Under the pieces are notes generated by a model. That model did not search any database. It saw only the letters and a program-made list of their open reading frames with translations, and was not told the DNA's origin. A stretch of 20,506 bases of DNA from the NCBI GenBank assembly GCA_029062865.1, contig JAIDPG010000314.1, positions 1-20,506 on the forward strand, read 5' to 3'. The position numbers were made by a program, and so were the translations under genes. This DNA comes from Oscillospiraceae bacterium. Its GTDB lineage: Bacteria; Bacillota; Clostridia; Oscillospirales; Ruminococcaceae. This document shows positions 14,649 to 20,506 of the stretch, in pieces. Within the stretch, counting starts at the first letter, position 1. Each line of letters starts with the position of its first letter.

Positions 14649-15449
14649 TTAATTCGGGGCTGCAAGCTCAATAACCACCATACCGTCGTGCAGCGTCCTG
14701 TAATGCAGCCGCAGCATGAACCCGTCATCCGCGGAAGCAATATAGGAATTTTCTTCCTCTTTTCCGTCAACGGTAAATCCGAGATCTTTACAGCCTTCTA
14801 CAAAATCGTAGTATTGTTTCAGCGGAACATTGTAAACGTTCATCATAAGGTCTTTTCGGGTGTTTTTCGACACATAGCCGCTGTCGGAATTTATCGTCGG
14901 AAGACGATCGCCGAGAACGATCTCGTCCCAGGCTATGATCTCATTGCTGCTTGGGGGATTAAAGACCTTGCTTGAAGCGACCGAGTAAGAAAACGGAGCG
15001 TACAATAAAAGCGCAAGTGCAAACGGAAGAACAAGCAGCTTTTTATTCTTAACGGAAATGATCTGCTGACCCATCAAAAAAGTCACCAAAAGCAGCACAA
15101 ACTGCGCCGCGGCAATACACCCGACAAGAAGCGCGCCTTGAACAAACGCAGAAATGCACATCATCAATGAGATAACGGCGATAACCATGGCGACCTTGCC
15201 GAGAACGCTCTTTTTGGCGGTCTCCGTGCGCTCAATTTCCGCCTCGGCTTGACGCATCCGTTCAAGCTCGAGATTTTGCCGCCCGAGTTCGACATCGCGC
15301 CGTATCCGTTCGATCTTTACGCTATCCGATTCGCCCAGCAGCTCCGACAACGGAAAACGGCTTCCACAGAAAGGACATTCCACTGTTGAACCGTGCGGAT
15401 CAATGTTTAAAGCCCCACCGCAGTTCGGACAGTTGAACTGATTTGCCAT
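14649..15449 (-). CDS. Zinc-ribbon membrane protein of unknown function
   Basis: I do not recognise a characterised family. The 266-residue protein starts with a zinc ribbon, C7-x2-C10 and C25-x2-C28 (CPNCGG and CPFCGS). A charged coiled coil follows at about 40-78 (RRDVELGRQNLELERMRQAEAEIERTE). Three hydrophobic segments lie at about 84-105, 108-127 and 138-157. The soluble C-terminal domain, about 165-266, reads VYNVPLKQYYDFVEGCKDLGF, an arrangement seen in gut-Clostridia zinc-ribbon proteins with DUF-type tails. The ATG follows AGAGGT with 8 nt spacing. It lies downstream of the GtrA gene on the same strand and ends at the bidirectional terminator. A membrane-tethered sensor or assembly role is only a guess. 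Confidence 0.8.
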   Translation of the reverse strand: MANQFNCPNCGGALNIDPHGSTVECPFCGSRFPLSELLGESDSVKIERIRRDVELGRQNLELERMRQAEAEIERTETAKKSVLGKVAMVIAVISLMMCISAFVQGALLVGCIAAAQFVLLLVTFLMGQQIISVKNKKLLVLPFALALLLYAPFSYSVASSKVFNPPSSNEIIAWDEIVLGDRLPTINSDSGYVSKNTRKDLMMNVYNVPLKQYYDFVEGCKDLGFTVDGKEEENSYIASADDGFMLRLHYRTLHDGMVVIELAAPN

Positions 15450-15497
15450 CGCGTTTTACCTCTTTCAAAATATTTGCGTTAACGATTGTTATATAAC

Positions 15498-15531
15498 TTT
15501 CGGCATCAAGCGGGAACGCTTAACACCGAAA
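15498..15531 (-). terminator. G-U-rich hairpin after the GtrA gene
   Basis: On the - strand, TTTCGGTGTTAAGCG and CGCTTGATGCCGAAA form a continuous 15-bp stem around TTCC when three G-U pairs are allowed. On the + strand the same bases leave a four-base internal loop, so the fold belongs to RNA read leftward. It lies 4 nt past the gtrA-like stop codon. No strong T-run follows, so it may be an attenuating or stabilising hairpin, not a full terminator. Confidence 0.5.
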
Positions 15532-15535
15532 TTTC

Positions 15536-16165
15536 TCATTCACTTTTTTTCTTCTTCGGCTTCTTTTTCCTAAAGACAAAAATCTTGCTCAGAATATAAT
15601 TCAAGATCAGCACGACAAGATTAGAGAAGATCTTCGCGCAGAATTCGTAGAAGCCGCCGTGCAGGTGCGGGAGGTCTACGAGCAGGAACATTATCAGCAT
15701 ATCGACGATAAGCGTCGCTATTCTCGAGGCGAAAAACTTTGCGAGCTCCAGCATCACGCGCCAGAAGCTGTGCGCCTGGCTGTCGAAAACGTAAACTCTC
15801 GTCATAAAAAACGAGAACAAATTCGCGAAGATCCAGGAGGCGAGCACCGGGAAAAGCGTGTTGCTGTCGATGTTGAACATCGCGGTGATCTTGTAGATCC
15901 ACGAAAGCCATTTCGGGGCGCTCGCGGCGTCCGGGAAGAGAATTCGCAGCACGACATAGCTCCCGAGGGAGATTATCGTCGTGCCGACGCCGAACAGGAT
16001 ATACAGCACCATCGGCTTGTGCTTATTATAAAACTCCCGCCTGCCGTCCTTGGTTTTCAGCGTGCGGAGGACTTCTTTTATTTCGGCGATCTTTATTTTC
16101 ACTTCCCCCTTTCGGCGAGCTCGCGGCGCTTTACTCTCACAGCGCTCTAAGAAATATTTTAACAT
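15536..16165 (-). CDS. GtrA-family membrane protein
   Basis: GtrA-like proteins are four-helix membrane proteins linked to flipping or handling of lipid-linked sugars for cell-surface glycosylation. The 209-residue product has a basic N-terminal extension of about 50 residues. Four hydrophobic helices follow at about 55-76, 102-126, 143-162 and 171-198, ending with NYILSKIFVF and a poly-lysine tail (RKKKPKKKK). LSKxFVF at the end is typical of the family. No glycosyltransferase is adjacent. The start is uncertain: the ATG at 16165 has no ribosome binding site, while a GTG at 16102 lies very close to AAAGGGGG. The gene is divergent from the vWA operon. Confidence 0.82.
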   Translation of the reverse strand: MLKYFLERCESKAPRARRKGEVKIKIAEIKEVLRTLKTKDGRREFYNKHKPMVLYILFGVGTTIISLGSYVVLRILFPDAASAPKWLSWIYKITAMFNIDSNTLFPVLASWIFANLFSFFMTRVYVFDSQAHSFWRVMLELAKFFASRIATLIVDMLIMFLLVDLPHLHGGFYEFCAKIFSNLVVLILNYILSKIFVFRKKKPKKKKSE

Positions 16166-16218
16166 ATTTTCAAGCCAATCGTTCGCAGACTTGAAATTTT
16201 ACACTTATCCTGTTAAAG

Positions 16219-16247
16219 ATTATACGTTGTCTATATTTTAACATAAA
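16219..16247 (-). promoter_or_regulatory. Possible promoter for the GtrA gene
   Basis: On the - strand TATAAT (16219-16224) lies 17 bp downstream of a weak TTTATG (16242-16247), about 55 bp before the ATG at 16165. The -10 is consensus and the -35 is poor. Confidence 0.45.
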
Positions 16248-16293
16248 TTGCCAAAAAAATCAACCCCGTTTGCGGTAAATTTTGTTTTAACTA

Positions 16294-16322
16294 TTGACTT
16301 TGTGCTAAAAAAGAGTTATAAT
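16294..16322 (+). promoter_or_regulatory. Strong promoter for the vWA/PP2C/kinase operon
   Basis: TTGACT (16294-16299) and TATAAT (16317-16322) with a 17-bp spacer form a near-consensus promoter. The start codon of the vWA gene is about 130 bp further on, leaving a leader that contains the palindrome at 16378-16401. Confidence 0.85.
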
Positions 16323-16377
16323 GTATATTGAGAAGTTATATATTGCGAAAAAACAAGGAAACGCCGACTTACAGACT

Positions 16378-16401
16378 TCTTTCCCCGCCGGCGGGGAAAG
16401 A
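16378..16401. repeat. Perfect 24-bp palindrome in the vWA leader
   Basis: TCTTTCCCCGCC (16378-16389) is directly followed by its reverse complement GGCGGGGAAAGA (16390-16401). It lies in the untranslated leader between the promoter and the vWA gene. It belongs to the TTCCCCGC-type palindromes that recur in the window and could be a dispersed repeat, an operator or a leader hairpin. Confidence 0.7.
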
Positions 16402-16453
16402 GGCGTGAAGCGGGATTGCCGTTTTCTTAAAATTCAACATACGGAGGTTCAAA

Positions 16454-17095
16454 ATGTCCGATTACATCAGAAGACTGCCCGTTTATCTGCTGCTGGACTG
16501 CAGCGGCTCTATGGCGGGCGAGCCCATTGAGGCGGTAAAGCAAGGGATAAAGACGCTGATAGCGGAGCTTAAAGGCGACCCGCAGGCGCTGGAGACGGCG
16601 TTTCTGTCGATAATCACGTTCGACAGCAGCGCGCGGCAGATAAGTCCGCTTACGGAGCTTATGCTGTTTAAGGAGCCGCAGCTTCAGGCGGGCGGCGCTA
16701 CGGCGTTGGGCGGGGCACTCACGGTGCTCGCGGACTGTATCAAAACCGAGGTGCGCACGTCCTCGGAGACGCAAAAGGGCGACTGGAAGCCGCTCGTGTT
16801 CCTGATGACGGACGGCGCGCCGACGGACAACATCGACGACGGCATTGACGCCATCCGGCAGGTCTCCACGGGGAATATCATCGCGTGCGGCGCGGGCGCA
16901 AACGCGAACGCCAACACGCTCAAGAAGATCACAAACAACGTGCTGATGATGAACAACCTCACGGCGGGCGATATGGCGCAGTTCTTCGCGTGGGTTTCGA
17001 GCTCTATCAAGGCGACCTCCAAGAGCATCGACGCGAAGCCCGGCGACCCGGTCGAGCTCCCGCCGCCTCCGCAGGGCTTTGTTATCGTGCCGTAA
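16454..17095 (+). CDS. TerY-like von Willebrand factor A domain protein
   Basis: The 213-residue protein is essentially one vWA domain. The metal-binding MIDAS motif is complete: DCSGS (D15, S17, S19), the conserved threonine T83 in GGATALGGAL, and D120 in LMTDGAPTDN. It matches TerY of tellurite-resistance gene clusters (the opening RRLPVYLLLDCSGSM is typical), a cytoplasmic metal-dependent protein-binding module. A proline-rich tail (VELPPPPQGF) ends the protein. CGGAGG lies 7 nt before the ATG. The next two genes encode a PP2C phosphatase and a kinase, the TerY-P triad context, so a role in a metal- or stress-responsive phosphorylation switch is inferred. No TerB, TerC or TerD is in the window. 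Confidence 0.9.
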   Translation: MSDYIRRLPVYLLLDCSGSMAGEPIEAVKQGIKTLIAELKGDPQALETAFLSIITFDSSARQISPLTELMLFKEPQLQAGGATALGGALTVLADCIKTEVRTSSETQKGDWKPLVFLMTDGAPTDNIDDGIDAIRQVSTGNIIACGAGANANANTLKKITNNVLMMNNLTAGDMAQFFAWVSSSIKATSKSIDAKPGDPVELPPPPQGFVIVP

Positions 17096-17098
17096 TTC

Positions 17099-17111
17099 CC
17101 CGCACAGCGGG
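17099..17111 (+). repeat. Small CCCGC-ACA-GCGGG hairpin after the vWA gene
   Basis: CCCGC (17099-17103) and GCGGG (17107-17111) flank ACA, within TTCCCCGC...GCGGGAA just past the vWA stop. It has no T-run. It is a shorter relative of the palindromes at 16378 and 20384. Confidence 0.5.
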
Positions 17112-17150
17112 AAAACACCTTTAGGCTCTTAGTTTATTTAGGTAAATTCA

Positions 17151-18593
17151 ATGATTGATGATAAGAACACCTCCTCCGAGTTGTTGGAGGGACAGCTTTC
17201 GATTACTTTTGACGATCTCAATGAGACTCAGCAGAAAAACGGCATAATGTCCGCGAAGGATTATCTGGAGACCAAGGCGAAAGCCGAAGAAGCTCCCGAA
17301 AATCCCGAGAAACCCGAAACTCCCGACAGCAAGACGAAAAAGCGCCCGAAGCTTCCTCAAAACCCGATAAAGCTCGAAGAACCCGCTCCCGAACCGCCCC
17401 CAAAGCCGCTTTCGGATATGGAGGTCATGGAGCACACGGCTTCGGTCTGGCAATATAAGGAAATTGCGGACGACGGCACGGAAATGCACTCCGAGTTCCA
17501 CGAGAAAAGCACGGACGCGGGCTTCGCGAAAATCTACGGCGCTAGAGTGCGCGGGAAAAAGCACAAGCACGAGGGCACGAACTGCGACGATTATTTCGAG
17601 ACGGCTCACACCGACGACTGCGCGATAGTCGTGGTCTGCGACGGCGCAGGCTCAAAGCCGCTTTCGAGAATTGGCTCGCGCGTCGCGAGCGAGACCGCGG
17701 CGGCGTATCTTAAGGAAAGCTTAGCTCAGCTCTTCAAGGATAAGCCCGAGATAAAGTCGGGGCTGGCGGCGGATCTGAAATCCGCGGAGTTTATGGCGGC
17801 TTGCGGGAGAATTGCTCCGCTTGTCCAGCAGTCGGCCAGAGAGGCTTTCGCAGCGCAGCAAAAGACGCTTGACGAGCTCTGCAAGGGAGAGCACAAGGAC
17901 GTTTACGAGAAGGCTCTGGGAAGAAACCCCGTTTTGTCGGATCTGTACACAACGTTCCTCGCGGCGGCGATAGTGCCTCTTGAGATAAACGGCAAGCGTG
18001 AGTGCTTTATGGCGTGCGTTCAGATAGGCGACGGCTGCATCTGCGCGGTCGACAGCAAGGAGAGCTCGGAGCATTGCTTAAAGCTTATGGGCGAAGCTGA
18101 CAGCGGCGCGTTTTCGGGCGAGACGGATTTTTTATCCGAGAAGAATTCTCGCCCGGAGGCGATTGGGGCAAAGACGCGAATTTCGCGCGGAAGCTCGGAC
18201 ACAATAATGCTGATGAGCGACGGCGTGGCGGACGATTATTTCCCGTCAATGCCGATGATGAAGCGGCTGTATCTCGACCTGTGCCTGAACGGCGTTCTCC
18301 CGATGACGGGAAAGCTCGGCGACGGCGAGGACCCCGCGCCGATACGCTTCAAGAGCGTTTCGCTCAGCCAGAAGAGCGTCGCGCTGCAATACGCGAAGCA
18401 ATTGCTCGCGGACAAGACGGACGACGCGATAAACGCCCTGTGGGACAAGCGCGAGATGCTGCGCTGCCACTCGCTTGAGGCGTTCAGAATGAACATCGGC
18501 GACACGCCCGAGCAGAGGCTTCGCGTGTGGCTTGATAATTATAACGAGAGAGGTTCATTTGACGATCGAACTCTGGTAGTTGTTAGTTTATAG
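17151..18593 (+). CDS. PP2C-family protein phosphatase with long N-terminal linker
   Basis: This is a metal-dependent Ser/Thr phosphatase (PP2C_2 type), 480 residues, predicted cytoplasmic. The catalytic domain runs from about residue 120. GTNCDDYF (about 142-149) is the first metal-binding motif, CDGAGS (163-168) the DGxGS motif, and QIGDGCICAV the central GDG. LMSDGVADDYF has SDG at about 356-358, and FDDRTLVVV near the end carries the final metal-ligating aspartates. The first about 120 residues are low-complexity and Pro/Glu/Lys-rich, resembling a flexible tether. The ATG has only a weak AGG upstream; translation may be coupled to the vWA gene 55 nt away. It is the second gene of the vWA/PP2C/kinase triad and should oppose the kinase. 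Its last codons coincide with a TAGTTGTTAG repeat. Confidence 0.9.
   Translation: MIDDKNTSSELLEGQLSITFDDLNETQQKNGIMSAKDYLETKAKAEEAPENPEKPETPDSKTKKRPKLPQNPIKLEEPAPEPPPKPLSDMEVMEHTASVWQYKEIADDGTEMHSEFHEKSTDAGFAKIYGARVRGKKHKHEGTNCDDYFETAHTDDCAIVVVCDGAGSKPLSRIGSRVASETAAAYLKESLAQLFKDKPEIKSGLAADLKSAEFMAACGRIAPLVQQSAREAFAAQQKTLDELCKGEHKDVYEKALGRNPVLSDLYTTFLAAAIVPLEINGKRECFMACVQIGDGCICAVDSKESSEHCLKLMGEADSGAFSGETDFLSEKNSRPEAIGAKTRISRGSSDTIMLMSDGVADDYFPSMPMMKRLYLDLCLNGVLPMTGKLGDGEDPAPIRFKSVSLSQKSVALQYAKQLLADKTDDAINALWDKREMLRCHSLEAFRMNIGDTPEQRLRVWLDNYNERGSFDDRTLVVVSL
18577..18586 (+). repeat. Short repeat TAGTTGTTAG, copy 2 (at the PP2C stop)
   Basis: GTAGTTGTTAGTT encodes the terminal VVVS and leads into the stop codon. 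Further TAG/GTTG units (TAGTTTTTAGTAGCTGGTTG) follow for about 30 nt. The third copy, at 20261, occupies the same reading frame at the end of the kinase gene. Confidence 0.65.
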
Positions 18594-18654
18594 TTTTTAG
18601 TAGCTGGTTGTTGATGGCGGCGCATTTTAAGCGCGTTATATATTACAGCAACGC

Positions 18655-18661
18655 AAAGGAG
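18655..18661 (+). promoter_or_regulatory. Orphan strong Shine-Dalgarno AAAGGAG
   Basis: AAAGGAG lies directly before the cloverleaf element at 18668-18781 and has no start codon within normal reach. The kinase ATG at 18799 is on the other side of the element and has no ribosome binding site next to it, only A/T-rich sequence. If the element is folded out, 23 unpaired nt separate the site from the ATG. Confidence 0.55.
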
Positions 18662-18667
18662 ACAAGT

Positions 18668-18781
18668 AAATTTCAAAAAGTGTCACGATTTTCGAAGAAA
18701 ATCGTGACCGGTTCCGTCAGCGGTATCGCTCGGAGCGAAGCGTAGCGCAGAGCAATATCGGTGACGGAATTTTGAAAATTT
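18668..18781. repeat. Cloverleaf-like palindromic element 2
   Basis: A 114-nt structure is closed by AAATTTCAAAA (18668-18678) with TTTTGAAAATTT (18770-18781), one bulge. Inside is a perfect 12-bp hairpin, GTCACGATTTTC (18682-18693) with GAAAATCGTGAC (18697-18708), loop GAA. Next to it is a second arm in which TTCCGTCAGCGGTAT (18712-18726) pairs with ATATCGGTGACGGAA (18755-18769), with one mismatch and one G-U pair. That arm continues into GCTC/GAGC and a GCG-rich loop. It occupies most of the gap between the PP2C and kinase genes. Confidence 0.8.
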
Positions 18782-18798
18782 AATTAAAAATCAAAATC

Positions 18799-20274
18799 AT
18801 GCAATCTGGGACGATATTATCAGCCGTGCTTGAAAACGGCAATACAATCGAATATGTTTACGACGCGAACGCGCCGCGCGGTGGAATGAAGCACACGTTT
18901 TTCACGCCCGATAAGCGCTACGCGGTGCAGTTTTTCAACGACCCGAAGAACGCCGCCGACCCGCGAATTCAGGATCGAATTCGGACGATAGTCGGGATCT
19001 ACAACCCGACGCTTTCCGAAGCGGACGGCGGGGCGGTCGGGAACACGGAAAAGACCGCGGATTATTTCAGGCAGCGGTTCTGCTGGCCTTTGGCGATTAT
19101 CAAGCAGCCACAGTTCGGGATAGTCTGCCCGACGTACCCGCAGAAGTTTTTCTTCGGGGCGGACGCTTCGGCGGTGCTGAATTTGAAGGGCAAGGACAAG
19201 AAGTCGAACTGGTTCACCGGGCGAAACCGCAAGTATTTGTCCCCGGCAGAGCGCGGGAGCTTCCGTACAATGCTTGGAACTGCGATAGGGCTTTCGCGGA
19301 CGGTGAGGAGAATGCACCAGGCGGGGCTCGCGCACTCGGATCTGTCGTGCAATAACGTGCTGATAGACCCGCGGACGGGCGCTTCGGTGGTTATCGATAT
19401 AGACAGTCTTGTCGTGCCGAACAAGTACGCTCCCGAGGTTGTGGGAACGCGCGGCTACATAGCGCCGGAGGTTCTCGCGACGCTGGGGCTGGACTTCAAC
19501 GACCCGCGCCGCGCTCTGCCTTGTGTGCAGACGGACTTGCACGCGCTGCCCGTGCTGATCTACGAGTATCTGTTCTTCCGTCACCCGCTTATAGGACCGA
19601 AGATCTACGATCCGAACGACGCGGAGCACGATGATTTTCTGGGCTTAGGCGAACGCGCGACGTTCATCGAGGACCCGAACGACACATCAAACCGCCCGCC
19701 CGATTTAAAAGTAACGATACAATCTCTTTCGAGAGGACTTGAGGAGCTGTTCTCGCGGGCGTTCGTCAAGGGGCTTCACGATCCGTCGGAGCGACCGACG
19801 GCGATGGAATGGGAGCGGGAGCTGCTCAGGGCGTGGGATAAGCTCGTGCCGTGCGCCAACCCGCAATGCGAAAAGCAGTGGTTTATCTTACGCGACGTGT
19901 CGAAGCCCGTCTGTCCGTTCTGCGGAACGCGAGTTAAAGGGCAGATCACGACGCTGCTGTTCAAGAGCGAAATGCGCGGCAGAAAGGGCGTTTTCCGCGA
20001 CAAAGGCGAGCTGGCAGTATACAACAATATGCCGCTCTACGACTGGCACGTGTTCTCAAATGTCCACAACGACGAAAAGGCGAACACGGAGATAAGCGCT
20101 TATGTCACGAATTATAATGGAATGACGCTTTTGGTCAACAAAAACATCGACGGAATGCTGTCGCCTTCGGGGCGGCTTGTTCCCAAAGGCAGCGCCGTGG
20201 AGCTGAAAAACGGCGCGGCGTTCAAGATGAGCGGGAGTGAGAACGGCTTATTATGTGAAGTAGTTGTTAGTTAA
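18799..20274 (+). CDS. Divergent protein kinase with zinc ribbon (TerY-P triad kinase)
   Basis: The 491-residue protein has an N-terminal kinase domain, a zinc ribbon and a beta-rich C-terminus. The catalytic loop HSDLSCNN (D181), the metal-binding DID in place of DFG (about D200) and GTRGYIAPE (APE 222-224) are present. The beta-3 position reads YAVQFF, so the invariant ATP-positioning lysine appears to be Gln44. The zinc ribbon uses C352, C357, C372 and C375. The tail, about 400-491, looks like a small beta-sandwich (LVNKNIDGMLSPSGRLVPKG), perhaps FHA-like, but weakly. The ATG at 18799 is the only start in this frame after the stop at 18781, and no ribosome binding site is adjacent. It is the third gene of the triad; the kinase presumably phosphorylates proteins scaffolded by the vWA partner and is countered by the PP2C. 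Confidence 0.87.
   Translation: MQSGTILSAVLENGNTIEYVYDANAPRGGMKHTFFTPDKRYAVQFFNDPKNAADPRIQDRIRTIVGIYNPTLSEADGGAVGNTEKTADYFRQRFCWPLAIIKQPQFGIVCPTYPQKFFFGADASAVLNLKGKDKKSNWFTGRNRKYLSPAERGSFRTMLGTAIGLSRTVRRMHQAGLAHSDLSCNNVLIDPRTGASVVIDIDSLVVPNKYAPEVVGTRGYIAPEVLATLGLDFNDPRRALPCVQTDLHALPVLIYEYLFFRHPLIGPKIYDPNDAEHDDFLGLGERATFIEDPNDTSNRPPDLKVTIQSLSRGLEELFSRAFVKGLHDPSERPTAMEWERELLRAWDKLVPCANPQCEKQWFILRDVSKPVCPFCGTRVKGQITTLLFKSEMRGRKGVFRDKGELAVYNNMPLYDWHVFSNVHNDEKANTEISAYVTNYNGMTLLVNKNIDGMLSPSGRLVPKGSAVELKNGAAFKMSGSENGLLCEVVVS
20261..20270 (+). repeat. Short repeat TAGTTGTTAG, copy 3 (at the kinase stop)
   Basis: As in the PP2C gene, the repeat encodes VVVS and overlaps the stop codon. It is followed by degenerate units (ATAGCGGATAGTCGTTAGTTA) to about 20295. 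Confidence 0.65.
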
Positions 20275-20296
20275 TAGCGGATAGTCGTTAGTTATT

Positions 20297-20402
20297 TCCC
20301 GCGGGGGAGAACACACAAACACAAAACCCGCGGGTTTTCCCCCGCCGCAGGCGGGGGAAGAATATAAAAGAAACCCACGTATTTTCCCCGCGGAGCGGGG
20401 AA
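20297..20402. repeat. Cluster of GC palindromes before the P-type ATPase gene
   Basis: Four palindromes fill this gap. CCCGCGGG lies near 20298-20305, and AAAACCCG/CGGGTTTT (20323-20338) is perfect with no spacer. TTCCCCCGCC/GGCGGGGGAA (20337-20359) has loop GCA, and TTCCCCGC/GCGGGGAA (20384-20402) has loop GGA. The third could terminate transcription but has no T-run. They belong to the same palindrome type as 16378-16401. Confidence 0.7.
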
Positions 20403-20439
20403 GATACAGAAAATATTTTCTCACGAAAGGAAACAAAGT

Positions 20440-20506
20440 ATGAAGAAATTCGGTTTAACGGATAAGGAGGCTGCCGAGAGCAAGGAAAAATACGGCGACA
20501 ACTCCA
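20440..20506 (+). CDS. N-terminus of a probable cation-transporting P-type ATPase (3' partial)
   Basis: The last 22 codons in the window read MKKFGLTDKEAAESKEKYGDNS. The pattern GLTxxEAxxxxxKYGxN is the characteristic N-terminal segment of calcium-type (P2) cation-transporting ATPases. AAAGGA (20425-20430) precedes the ATG by a normal distance. It lies downstream of the vWA/PP2C/kinase triad; calcium-type P-ATPases are known neighbours of Ter-associated genes. Nothing of the catalytic domains is in view, so the call rests on one short motif. Confidence 0.6.
   Translation, partial: MKKFGLTDKEAAESKEKYGDNS

Noticed and set aside
16321..16530. Small + strand open frame beginning inside the -10 box upstream of the vWA gene
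   Set aside because: It starts in the promoter, runs through the palindrome and overlaps the vWA start in another frame, with no ribosome binding site.
18601..18654. A separate promoter for the kinase (TTGATG with TATATT)
   Set aside because: The spacing between the candidate boxes is 20 to 25 bp, too long for a housekeeping promoter.
18820..19629. 269-codon open frame on the - strand opposite the kinase
   Set aside because: Arg/Val-rich antisense shadow; the kinase motifs are on the + strand.

Overview
The window looks like a chromosomal segment of an anaerobic gut-type Clostridia, most likely an Oscillospirales/Ruminococcaceae-like member. This rests on the rnf order D-G-E-A-B, a multi-cluster RnfB, a stand-alone GH130 mannoside phosphorylase, moderately high GC with many GCG/CGC codons, AAAGGAG-type ribosome binding sites and TTGACA/TATAAT promoters. 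The assignment is inferred from gene content, not from a marker phylogeny.

Layout. (1) 2-3345, + strand: the end of an rnf operon (rnfD partial, rnfG, rnfE, rnfA, rnfB), tightly overlapping, encoding the ferredoxin:NAD+ oxidoreductase ion pump, closed by a hairpin. (2) 3423-4727: a convergent fruK (1-phosphofructokinase) with a short C-terminus, then about 440 bp without an intact gene. That stretch holds a decayed second copy of the rnfB-tail / terminator / fruK-tail junction. (3) 4728-5732, - strand: GH130 phosphorylase, divergent from (4) 5948-10951, + strand: rlmN, uvrC, a ToxN/AbiQ-like orphan protein, rsmD, coaD and a coiled-coil protein. uvrC has its own promoter, and uvrC to the coiled-coil gene reads as one housekeeping operon. 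(5) 10963-11086: a cloverleaf-like palindromic element. (6) 11108-14598: a heterodimeric BmrCD-type ABC exporter with one degenerate ATP site, closed by a bidirectional terminator. (7) 14649-16165, - strand: a zinc-ribbon membrane protein and a GtrA-family membrane protein. (8) 16294-20506, + strand: a strong promoter driving a TerY-like vWA protein, a PP2C phosphatase and a divergent protein kinase with a zinc ribbon (the TerY-P triad of Ter-associated systems). The first 22 codons of a probable cation P-type ATPase follow at the edge.

How it works together. Rnf couples ferredoxin oxidation to an ion gradient; FruK and GH130 feed sugars into glycolysis. The vWA/PP2C/kinase triad is a candidate metal- or stress-responsive phosphorylation switch, and the downstream pump gene may be its physiological output. 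The most unusual features are the rnfB/fruK ghost junction, the orphan ToxN-like gene inside a housekeeping operon, two complex cloverleaf elements (one lying between a strong Shine-Dalgarno and the kinase start), and short repeats (TAGTTGTTAG and TTCCCCGC-type palindromes) that recur at gene boundaries. No rRNA, tRNA, CRISPR array or insertion sequence was seen.
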